From positions 31,489,926 through 31,553,925 of the forward strand of contig JAFMSR010000001.1 in assembly GCA_022818135.1 (NCBI GenBank): a stretch of DNA of 64,000 bases. Direction: 5' to 3'. Source of the DNA: Saxidomus purpurata (Eukaryota > Mollusca > Bivalvia > Venerida > Veneridae). The notes beneath the pieces are model-generated. The model ran no database searches and was not told the DNA's origin. It saw only the letters and a list, made by a program, of their open reading frames with translations. The position numbers were made by a program, and so were the translations under genes. Each line of letters starts with the position of its first letter. Within the stretch, counting starts at the first letter, position 1. Positions 24,781 through 36,800 of this stretch are shown piece by piece.

Positions 24781-24913
24781 ATTAATTGTGGTAAAATGCG
24801 GCATTTTTTGCCATAGGTTCTTCTTTGAAATTGTATTTATTAATCATTTTACGTTTATTAAACAAATAATCTATGTTTCAAGAAAATAATCTGTTAGATG
24901 TAGGGAGTGCCCC

Positions 24914-25541
24914 TTTAAAAGCCAGTTCAATTGTCCTCGATTAAATTGTTTGACGCTAAATAACCGTTTTATGTACAAAACGTACCTCATAGTCACGGTC
25001 AGTATACACCGTCCATAATCTGTTTAACGACTACTAGTCTTCTTTAACCCATTTGAATACGACGCAAGTATGTTTTTCGAACCGACATGATTTCCAACTT
25101 TAATACTTGTGGTTGTTGAAATTAAATAGATATTTTGGGTTTATTCAGTCGTGACCATATTTACGAAATATTCACACGGAAGTTAAAATCACGCAATTAT
25201 GACAAACATCAGATAACAAACGCGATTTTAAGTTTTACTTTTAACATATGATAGCAAAGGCAATATGTAGTTATTTTAAACTCAAAACATACGTCGTTTA
25301 AACATGTTTACATGAAACTATACCATTTATCTATACAGTTTATCAGTATGTACATTTAAAAGTGTTGATCCCCATTTTGTAATATAGGACAAATGATGCA
25401 CCAAGGTAAATTTTAAGTTATGCATCATGTGTGTTTAAATAACAAATAACAAGTTGACCCGGAAGACTAGTCAGCTACGCATGTCTCTGATTTTTTGCCC
25501 ACGTCCTGATCAAATAAACACGTAAAGGAAGAGATGTAAAC
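24914..25541 (+). promoter_or_regulatory. 5' flank of gene A
   Basis: The last ~160 bp (from CACCAAGGTAAATT, ~25400) is shared with the region before gene B (from ~40942), including TTAAGTTATGCATCA and CCTGATCAAATAAACACG just before the start codon. Shared sequence implies the 5' untranslated/promoter region was duplicated with the gene. No TATA box was recognised. The upstream half holds nothing identifiable. Confidence 0.4.
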
Positions 25542-25590
25542 ATGATGAAGAATATTTATTTCGGAATTATATTGTCCTTTCTTGTCGCAG
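25542..25590 (+). CDS. Gene A exon 1 (signal peptide)
   Basis: Encodes MMKNIYFGIILSFLVA plus one base. The first of two ATGs is used because it aligns with the ATG of genes B and C. The donor is GTAACT. Confidence 0.8.
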
Positions 25591-27795
25591 GTAACTATAT
25601 AGCTATATTTTAATGTATCTTTTGTATAGAATTTTCTGTTTTATTGTGTATAAGTTAGAGTTTATTAAGTCAAATTTTAAGAATTAAGAAACCCTAAGGA
25701 AGCGAGCGGTAGCGAGCGACAGGGATTTCGTAATTGTTAAAGTTTGACTTAATAAACTCTAACTTATTTAGTGTTTGCATAGCCACCGACAAAAACGGTG
25801 GGTGGAGCTAAAGAGATTTCTACGGAAGCCCAATAGTGCCACAAAACTTAAGTTGAAAATTCAAGATAGTAAGTTGAAAATTCAAGATACTCAGTTGAAT
25901 ATTCAAGATACTAAGTTGAAAATTCAACTTACTAAGTTGAATATTCAACTTACGAAGTTGAAAATTCAAGAAACTAAGTTGAATATTCAAGATACTAAAT
26001 TAAAAAATTAGACTTACTAAGTTGAATATTCAGCTTTCTAAGTTGAATATTCAAGATACTAAGTTTGAAAACTCAGCTTACTAAGTTGAAACTTCAAGAT
26101 ACTTAGTTGAAAATTCAACTTACTAAGTTGAAAATTCAAGATACTACTAAGTTGAAAAGTTACTGATTTTAGTACTTAGTATCTTGAATTTTCAACTTAA
26201 GTTGATTATCTTGAATTTTCAACTTCGTAAGTTGAATTTTCAACTTAGTATTTTGCATTTTCAACTTAGTATCTTGAATATTCAACTTAGTATCTTGAAT
26301 TTTCAACTTAGTTATGTTGAAAAAATCAATTAAAAAAAACAAAGTGGCACTATTGGGCTTCCGTAGCTTTCTATTAAGAGCAAACTCTTAATAAAACGAG
26401 AGGGCCAAGATGGCCCTGTATCGCTCACCTGACTACCATTGGCTATAATACAAGGGGTCATGATTTTAAAACAACTCGTAGAGGTCCACTACACAATGCT
26501 AAGTAATATTCCAAATATCTAAGCACTGTCTGCCTGCCTGCCTGCCTGCTCTGAGTTTTCCCTATATAAGCCTATGTGAAATTAAGTGACCTCCCTCCTC
26601 TGGGGAAGGTTCAATTTTGACCTCAGGGTCATGATTTGAACAATCTTGGTAGAGGTCCACTAGGCATTTCTACATGCCCAACATCTAATCTCTAGGCCTT
26701 GCGGTTTCAAGATTTTTAAAGATTTTCCTAAATATGCCTGTTGAAAATCAAGTGACCCCCGGGCGGAGTCAATTTTGACCCGGGGGTCATAATTCGAACA
26801 ATCTTGGTAGAGGTCCACTAGACAATAATACATGCTAAATACTTCAGCTCTAGGCCTTGTGGTTTCAGAAAAGAAGATTTTTAAAGTTTTTCCTACATAA
26901 GCCTATGCAAAACTAATGACTACCCGCACGGGGTCAATTTTGACCCAAGGGGCATAATTTGAACAATCTTTGTGCAGGTCTACTAGACAATGCTACATGC
27001 CAAATATCTAAGCTCTAGGCCTTGTGGTTTCAGAGAAGATTTTTAAAGTTTTTCCTATATAAGCCTATGTTAAACTAAGTGACCACCCGCGCGAAATCAA
27101 TTTTGACCTTGGGGTCATAATTTGAACAATCTTGGTAGAGGTCTACTTGATAATACTACATGCCAAATACCTAAGCTCTAGGCCTTGTTGTTTCAGAGAA
27201 GAAGATTTTAAAAGTTTTTCGTAATTGTTGCTATAGCAACCAGAGTTCTGCATGGAATTGAATTCTTAGAACAACTTTGATAGAGCTTCATGCAAGGAAC
27301 AATCCCATGGTTTCAGAGGAGATGTCGTTTGAAGGAAATGATGTACGGACGGACGGACGCCGGACGGAATGTGATCCTAATAGCTTACTCTGGCACTTTG
27401 TGCCAGGTGAGCTAATAAGTGATTTCAGTATTTAGTTTTAATATAAAAGAAAGACGTGTATTTGAAAATCTGAGCGATTCGATTGGTGGGCAAATGATTT
27501 ATGTTATGGCAGCAGGTCTAAGTCTTCAGAGATTAGAGATTCACCTAGTAGGGATTACTTTTATTTACACTGTCCTGTGACTTTGGAACATGGTGGGGGT
27601 AAGAGTGAGGTTGGGTGCGCACCATAAACCGGTTCAAGCTCCCCAGTGGTGTTTTTGCCACTGACCGTTCCAAGGCGGTGCCCCACTGTGTTCCTTTTAA
27701 TTGTTCGTTTTGTCCTCGTGTGTTTGCTTTGTATGCTAGTGTGTGTTGGTAGTGTATATGTGTGTGTGTACATGATTGTGTGTGTGTGCCGTGTG

Positions 27796-27833
<38 letters not shown>

Positions 27834-30800
27834 GGTGGTGTGCACTTCTGGGTGCTGTGGGGCTCGTTTTGGGGAGGCTGCGTTTTTGGTACGTGGCATT
27901 CCCTGTTTGATATTATTTTTGTTTTTTGTTTTTTTTTTGTTTTTTTTTCGTTTGATTAAGTGCCATAGCGTAATAGATAAATTAGGTTACTATTTTAAAG
28001 ACACATTTAAAGAGCATGTTTGAATGGACATGATTGATATTTGTTGAATAAGTATATTAACATTCATTTACTCTATAATCCTGGAACAGAAAATAACTTT
28101 ACCGACGTCACAGGTAAGTAATGAGACAGTATATACTAACGGAAATAGTTAACCGTCTAAAAAATTGTACTAATATGAACACGTACACATTCAGACCTTA
28201 CTACCGTCAATTAATCGAATCATATTTTAAACATGTTATCTGACTCGTGAACGAAATAATACCAATCATAATTTACTATGTTATGGTTTTGAAACTTTCG
28301 ACACTGTTGTATCCTTTAACATAAAATTGACGGGAGCTGCTTTCACATATAATCTGCCAATCCCGTAAGCCAGATTCGTGTGCCTTGTTAACTTTAAACG
28401 TTTATATCTCTTTTAAAACGGCATAATTATGCATATAACAAGGTGCTACTTGACAGGCTTATAGAGAACTGGTTGAAGTTTGTCCCCGGTTATTCAATTT
28501 TTTTTTCATGTCAGAATATTAACACAAAATTAATGCCGAATGCGAAAACACTCGAGTTTCTGCAAAACTTTCGTATTTACCGAGGATTTTCTCATCATTT
28601 GCGGTGCCTGTTCAGACATAATTGCACGTGCTGATTCCTCGATATATGGTGAAACAATATACACTGGCCGTTACTAACAAAACAACAGAAATCTTAAGGC
28701 AACAACGTTCACAATGACCTACCCTGCGTGAAAACACTAACTTTAATTAGGAGATGCTGTCAACGCCGGAACTTCTGTCAACACCGGAGATTGTTCCCAG
28801 TTACACAATTCCTCATTCTTCTCAATCAATGCTCTGTTGATAAACGTACCAATAACTTGTTTTTGAGTACCCTAATTTTTTCGAAACATTTAACCGTGAG
28901 GTACATGTACAATGACGGGGTATACCAAGTGAATATTGCAGTCCGTCAGTATCAAATTCTATAAAAGGATCCTTGGCCAATCAAATGGCTGGAAATTTCC
29001 TGGAAGGGTGTAGCTGTGCCAAATGAAGCTTATCAACATTTTCAACAGGTTTATTTAATTTTCACTTGTGTTCTTAAAGGGACATACCCTAAGACACTAA
29101 TGTCGAACAAAACTAGAGCTATCACTAAATGTGATTAATACCCCCAAAAGACTGCTTTATAAACTGAGAAAGTTCGTAGTAACAGAATACCTTGCAAACA
29201 AACTAAAAAGAGATATTGTTCTTGGCAATAACTCTGTAATTTGTCAAGATAGAGTTATGGTTCTTGTACACTGCACTTCCTCTCATTGTGCTTGACCATT
29301 GTATGAAGTTGTATTGAATTCCAACCAATAGTTTTCGAATAATGCTCCGGACAAGGAAAAGTAACAAAGGGCAATAACTCTGAAATGAGTCGAGATAGAG
29401 CTATGGTTCTTGTACACTGCACTTCCTCTCATTGTGCTTCATCATTGTATGAAATTGTATTGAATTCCAACCAGTAGTTTTCAAGTTATGCTCCGGACAA
29501 GGAAAACTAACAAAGGGCAATAACTCTGTAATTAGTCAAGATGGAGTTATAGTTCTTGTGCACTGCACTTCCTCTCAATGTGCTTGACCATTGTATGAAG
29601 TTGTATTGAATTCCAACCAGTAGTTTTCAAGTTATGCTCCGGACAAGGAAAACTAACAAAGGGCAATAACTCTGTAATTAGTCAAGATGGAGTTATAGTT
29701 CTTGTGCACTGCACTTCCTCTCAATGTGCTTGATCATTGTATGAAGTTGTATTGAATTCCAACAAGTAGTTTTCAAGTTATGCTCCGGACAAGGAAAAGT
29801 AACAAAGGGCAATAACTCTGTAATTAGTCAAGATGGAGTTATAGTTCTTGTGCACTGCACTTCCTCTCAATGTGCTTGACCATTGTATGAAGTTGTATTG
29901 AATTCCAACCAGTAGTTTTCAAGTTATGCTCCGGACAAGGAAAACTAACAAAGGGCAATTACTCTGTAATTAGTCAAGATGGAGTTATAGTTCTTGTGCA
30001 CTGCACTTCCTCTCAATGTGCTTGACCATTGTATGAAGTTGTATTGAATTCCAACCAGTAGTTTTCAAGTTATGCTCCGGACAAGGAAAACTAACAAAGG
30101 GCAATAACTCTGTAATTAGTCAAGATGGAGTTATAGTTCTTGTGCACTGCACTTCCTCTCAATGTGCTTGATCATTGTATGAAGTTGTATTGAATTCCAA
30201 CAAGTAGTTTTCAAGTTATGCTCCGGACAAGGAAAATGCAACAGACCGCCCGACCGACCGACCGACCGACCAACCGACCGACCGACCGACCAACCACCGG
30301 GTGACTCCTATATACCCCCCTAAACTTCGTTTTGGGGGTATAATAACCTTCAAATTATAAATAATAAAATCTTTGGAAGTATTATAATTTAACCTAAGAG
30401 TTTCAGCTATGTATTCCCAGTCATTATCAATACAATCAGCGGTTTAGAATATACTGCAATACTTAAGCTAAGAGTTTCAGCTATGTATTCCCAGTCATTA
30501 TCGATACAATCAGCGGTTAGAATATACTGCAATACCATACACTATTCAATAATCTATGTAGAGTTATTGTTGTACAATTAAATGGGCACTCCCTACATCT
30601 AGCAGATTATATTATCGAAACATAGGTAATATGTTCAATGAACGTAAAATGATAGAAGAAATGTCTGATACATGTATTTACCACAATTATTGAATATAGA
30701 TTTCTGTGATAAATCGCATCCACCCATTAGTTGTACAACGGCTCTTCATAGATTATTGAATGGTTTACGGCACTACTTTATATTTTAACCGCTTATTTGA

Positions 30801-33800
30801 CCTATAGAGACGGGAATGCATAGCTGAAACTTTAAGGTTGAGTTAAGATAGTTCCAAAGATTCTATTAGAATCTATTTATGTTTTGGAGGGTATTTAGTT
30901 TGGCATCAGTTATAGGGTATGTCAAATAGCTTAAACTTTAAGGTTGAGTTATTATAGTTCCAAAGATTCTATTAATTATGTTTTGGGGGTATTTAGTTTG
31001 GCATCAGTCATAGGGTGTCGACTAAATAACCACCAAAACATAAACAATAGAATCTTTGGAAGTATTATAACTTAACTTAAAGTATCAGCTATGCATTCCC
31101 AGTCATTATTTATAAAATCAGCGGTTTTAAATATACTGCAGTACCGTAAACTATTCAATAATCTATGTAGAGTTGTTGTACAATCAAATAGCAGATTATA
31201 TTATCGAAACATAAATAATATGTTCAATGAACGTAAAATGATAAATAAATACAATTTTAAAGAAGAACCTATGGTGAAAAATGCCTCATATTACCACAAT
31301 TATTCAATATAGAGGCTTTCAGTGATAAATCGCATCCACCCATTGATTGTTCAACAACAGCTCTTCATAGATTATTGAATGGTTTACGGCACTGTAGTTT
31401 ATATTTTAATCTCTATTTTGACCGATAATGACTGGGAATGCATAGGTGAAACTTTAAGATTGTGTTATGATACTTACAAAGATTCTATTATATATGTTTA
31501 GGGTTATTTAGTTTGATATCAGTTATAGGGTACAGTACAGCACAGGCGGATTCCGTTTTTGCCGCGCTATAGCGCGGGAGGTTTTACAACGCGGGAGCAA
31601 TAAAACCATGTCGCATCACGCGGCATATGATCGTATATGCGGCATCTATATGCCGCGTGTCATTTGCGATATGCGACAAGTACCATGTCGCGTGACGCGG
31701 CGAAAAGGATTATTTTTTTCCTTTAAAAATGAATGCCTTTTGCACAATGTAAAATGTACATGTAATTCTTTAAAAGGTTTTATAATATATAATTTTATAG
31801 AATTTTTCCATGAGTTACTGCAGTTTACTATCTTTCGAGTATGTTTAATAAATAATTATTGTATATAATTAAAAGTTGTAACATTTTCGTGACTTTGTTC
31901 TTTTATTTTAAACTTTTTATTACAGATATCGTTGTTTGTCGCAAGAATTATAACATTATTGCTTATCAATAATTTGTCGTCGTTTTGATGTATGTATTTA
32001 AACAAAATTGATTCTGACGCTTGCCTTGAAGTTGGGGATAATTAGTGTCACATCTTAATTGAGTAGACACATATTGCTAATATTAACAAAGGGTGATGAT
32101 TGCCATTGTCTACAGTACTGTCAGCATGTCTTTCATTTTAATGAACCATAAAGTAAGAATAATCGGCTAAAACAGATATCATTGCAAATTTACCGTCGAA
32201 GTAGTTAAGACAGGATTATTTTAGTGTCAAGTATTTAAAACTATTTTATTAATAAGTTTATTGTAGAAACTGATCGAGGTAAACTAAATAAGTTATTCGT
32301 TCTTGGACTCTGATGTGTGCTACAAAGACACAATAATCTTAAATAAATACTGAAACAGATGATAACCGCAAACTGCCGATTTACTGCTTAACTATTACAA
32401 TGTATACGTATGTTCCTTTTTTTCGTCATACTTTGCGACAAAAACAATACGTTTGTTATAAATATAAGAACTGACAATTATTTGCCGTCTAAATGTACAA
32501 CAAATCGGCATCAACTCATTTAAATGTACGGTACTACATTAAGTTTCTAAAGTAGACAATTCCAGCTTTCAATTTGGATTTTCGATTGTGAAGAAAGCTT
32601 GTAGCTTATCGAGTCACTCTCGAGTCTGCTTCCTGGAAAAACCAGTACTGGTGTCATATGAGGAGGTACGGTCGTGACCTTGGTGGGGCTCGAACCCGCA
32701 ACCTCCGGGATGAGCGGCAGACACCTAAACCTCTACACCACCGCTCCCAGACGGACAGTTTACCTTATTACAGTAAAATCCGTATATAGCGACTCCGGAT
32801 ATAACGTAACTTCGGCTATAATGAACAGTTCTTTTGGGCCCGATTCTTCCCTTTTTTGTTAAGATGCGGTTATATGGTACTCCGTTTATAAGGAAACTTC
32901 GAATATAGTCTTCTACATTTCACATGTATAACCTTTTGATAAACTAGTTAAAAGAGAATACCAACACAATAGGTAAGTACGATGTTCAAGTGATAATATT
33001 TTTCGTAACCAATTATGAGCGTTTCTTTAAAAGCATGCAGATCGGGTGAAATCCCATTTTGGGAGAAAAAAATCATGTTAAATATTCAAGTTTTGGCTAT
33101 CGAGCGAAAATCGGCTTCATTCAATTGTATCAAATACAAAATTATTTTGTTTCAGTATTGCCAATGAAAACATGAACCGTCTTTTTTTATGCTTTATTAA
33201 TATTTGCAATTATTTTACATACGGATATATAAAAGGATAACAGTTATAGATATTTATAACTGTTCAAAAGGTGGTAGAAAAATCAAAAGCAACTGTAAGT
33301 TGATGGCTGGGGTTTACTTGTTCGATATGTATTTTAGTTCGATATATATAAGGAACGTCGATATATGGATATAAGGAACTAAAGGATATAAGGAACACAT
33401 TTGATAGATCCCAGAGAGTTCGTTATAAGCAAAATTTACTGTATACCGGTACTACGTTTTCATCTAAGAGATGTAAATCTACCGGTGAAAGATAACCTTA
33501 TACTTAACTGCTGCAATGATCTCTCATCGCTGCCGGGCTATTTTTACGTAAATTAAAAGCAGCAAGCACATCACATGCATACGAAAAAATGACTGTAAAA
33601 CAATTAAAAAAATAAACATAGGGTTGTGGGTATTCTTTTTCTTAGTTAGATCATTTTCTACCATTTATAGCAGTAGTGAAATAGAATTCGAGAAAAAGCT
33701 GATTATTAATGCGTTCATACACTTATTTCTGCTTACTTGCGTGAAAATAAATCTACCATGTCCATTAAGTAGTGGATAAGGAAATCCCATTCTCATGTAT

Positions 33801-36800
33801 TTCAGCGTTAATTTACAGTAAATACTTATTTCTGTCGTGATTCTTTTAAGCATCCTTTTTTTTCAATTATCAACATTGAAAGTGATCACGATGCTTTAAT
33901 ATTATTCTTAACATTTGTCTTCTTGGTCGTAGCTAGTCTGTCATTAAATGTAGTATTTGTCGATCTCTGCATTGAGATAATTCATTCAAAATAATCGTAT
34001 GGGTTGAGGTATTTCTTTTTCATCTCACAGTTCTAAAACACGTTTCTACATACATGTTTTTATGGTTTAACTTACTAAAACTTAATGGTATACACATGTA
34101 ATTACTAAAAACATTTAAGACTGAAATTTTATTGGTTACAATATGGAATACATTGTACATCATTATTGAAAAACCCAGTTTTATACACGTGTACAATACA
34201 ATATAGTACATATTTTTTATTTCATCGCTTTTACCTGTATAGAAAATGACATTACGTCGCGACACGCGGCAGGACTCGTTGTCGCGCTTGAATGCGCTTG
34301 ATTGCCATTTTGTCTTTCAGATGCGGCAATTGAATGCCGCATACAATTTGCGATGTCGCGTCACGCGTTTGATTTCCCGCCGCATCTCCATGCTTTCAGA
34401 CTCTTATTTACATGCCGCATGGACGCATATGCGTGGGGTTTCGCCTGTGCTGTACTGTATGTCCAAAAAGATTCTATTATATAATTTATGTTTAGGGTTA
34501 TTTAGTTTGATATCAGTTATAGGGGCTGTCCCTTTAATGAAACTTGGTCAGTTTGATTGCCTTGATAAAATCTAGTTTGACTTAGCCAGGTGAGCGATAT
34601 AAGGTCATCTTGGCCCTCTTGTTTCATCTAACAACACAGTTTACGTATTTCCACCATTTTCAGCGACAAACGGGGCATACTGCTCGTACTACAACAGTTA
34701 TGGCTCTACAAGTTACAAGTACTGTTATTCGTCCTGCTGTGGATCAAAATCTAACAGATACTGCTGCAGCAGCTAGTAAGTAATCTTCGCTCATATGACT
34801 AGATTTGATACCCTAAAACCTAGAGCAATTTCAAAAGCTTCAATACATGATTAATTCAAATACTTGAAATGACGGCCACAAATCATCAAAATTTCATCCT
34901 GAAAGTACCGAAGGCAAGAAATTGTCACAAGAATATTCGTGCTCGAAACGTGTGTTTTCTCGCCTGGTAACCTACTTAACAGCCGTCGTATCGACTCCGC
35001 AAGGCACGTAAGAACCAAGTCCAATTTCACGAAAACCAGTACAAGTAAGAATCTAAGATAAATCCAGTAAAATAAACGAAATTTGTTCTGCCAACGAGAA
35101 AAGATAAAATATCTTTCTTTACAAGATACTCGTCCTAGATAATCATCTCTCTTTACAGTAATACTGTGGAAAGCGATGATTTGACAAATCTTTGACAAGT
35201 CTTTGCAAAATGTGAAAGTAATGAAGGGAAACAAATCTAAATAACTTGATTCTTGGCGCGGACTTGGTTCCTACGCGCACTGCGATATGAATATAAAAGG
35301 CCCCGAAACCGGTAGCCAGGCGAACACGTTTCGGACACTCAGTCTGGTATCCATATGACTAATTTCTGCCTTCGTTAGACTTTCGGGTGGAATTCTACCA
35401 ACAGCAGGTCAAGATCATTTGTTTTCATGCATGTTATATGACCCGCAATACACCCTGATGATGAAATTATGCCAACCCGAGGGTAAAGTTCAATACTCCA
35501 AGTGTCTGTGATTTTACATACATATATAGCTCATTAAAGGCTCCGAGCACACCTGCGCTGGACTTACCCATGATGGGGTTGCACCGGTTGATGATTAAAT
35601 CTTCAAACTACATTTGTATGCGTAGGGTGGTCAAAAGTAACAGCAGACATATAAGAAAATAGTCTTAAAGCTGCTTGATCACAATCGCCGTTGATTTTCT
35701 TTTCATAAATAGCATAGTTATACAAAATATAAAACTAAAGGCTAGTATCAACAATAGAAGTCAAAATCTATGTAGGAATTTTCAAAAATCGATTGACTAC
35801 ACTATATGGTTTTATTGGAATTTCGAAAGCGTTTGCAAGGTTTTATTATTTGGTGGCGTATACTATTTCAAATCTACAGATACACTTTATAGGAATCTAT
35901 ACCGGAACCTTTTTATATGACTATGTTATATTGATACAATTTTAAGAACTTTATTTTACAAAACTCTGAGAGCGAGCAGCTTTATATAATCCCTCCTTAT
36001 ATTTTCAGTGACAGTTACAGTAGTAGTACCAATAACGGTGGGATTATAGTTGGCGTAGTTCTGGGTATCATTGCTCTTGTTGGAATTATTGGAACAGTGT
36101 TGGTTATTGTATTTTGTTGTTGTCGCAAAACAAGAGGACAGACTGGACAAGTTTTTCAACCAGCGGGTAAGTAATTAGAAACGCGGCCATGCTTTTCAAC
36201 CACAGTTAGTAATTAAAAACGCAGCCATACTTTTCAACACATTGTCATTGCAAGGGCCTTCAGTCATTTCCTGGTGTACAAACCACATTTAAACAGGTGT
36301 TTAACCAAGGAAAGTTTATTGATAGTCTGCTGGTTATACATGCGATTATAATGCCACATGTGATTACATGATTTTAATGGTGAAGCCTGAATGAAAAACA
36401 TACCACACTATGTATCTGCGTATCAGCTATTTACATACCAAGTTTCATGGCAACATCTCATTCAAACCTCGAATTATTGGACGACAGCTGCATTTCTATT
36501 CATTCTTCTTGTGCCTAGGGGCCACAAACGCACTCTTAAGAAAATGTCTATATAAGCTAATTCTGTACCAAGTTTCATGGAATACCGTATTCTGATCATT
36601 TTATTTTAAGTAAGAGCTACCTTGACCCTAGGGACCAAAAGGCTACATCTCAATATAAGCTACCTTTATACCAAGTTTCATGGCAATACATGTACCTCAT
36701 TCTAAACTAAATTAATTGACCGGAAACCACCCGTTTGACACCGTCCATCTGCCAACCCACCGACGTACTACTATCTAATAACCAGGAAATTGTTAAATAA

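Larger units (their letters stand above)
23863..24913 (+). mobile_element. MITE-2 element interrupted by two MITE-1 copies
   Basis: Begins GGGACATACCCTA and ends TAGGGAGTGCCCCT, imperfect inverted ends. Internal blocks (GCATTCCCAGTCATTATC, AATAATCTATGTAGAGTTG, GGTGGATGCGATTTATCAC) recur at 30340-31530. Compared with the uninterrupted reverse copy near 31270-31340, the body is split at a TA in CTCTATA by the MITE-1 pair at 24092-24780. Confidence 0.7.
31533..34457. mobile_element. 2.9-kb TA-flanked element with CAGTACAGCACAGGCG ends
   Basis: A 16-bp perfect inverted end (CAGTACAGCACAGGCG) lies on each side, flanked by TA. The host is MITE-2 sequence: joining the flanks (GGG-TA and TA-TGTCC) restores the MITE-2 end GGGTATGTCC, which confirms a TA duplication. 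GC-rich subterminal zones (31548-31700 and 34250-34445) contain many ATGCCGCAT/GCGGCAT motifs, plausible transposase sites. No transposase frame remains. TA target and CAG ends suggest the Tc1/mariner/pogo group. Confidence 0.65.

Noticed and set aside
25775..26011. 78-codon frame with KLKIQDT repeats
   Set aside because: Translation of the 20-bp foldback repeat.
27561..28023. Overlapping frames with long Val/Cys or His/Thr runs
   Set aside because: They are translations of the (GT)n tract in the retroelement 3' UTR.
32682..32750. Functional tRNA gene
   Set aside because: Box A and B are present but no good acceptor stem could be paired; a SINE relic is more likely. The same applies to the tRNA-like segments at 4230, 9313 and 16872.
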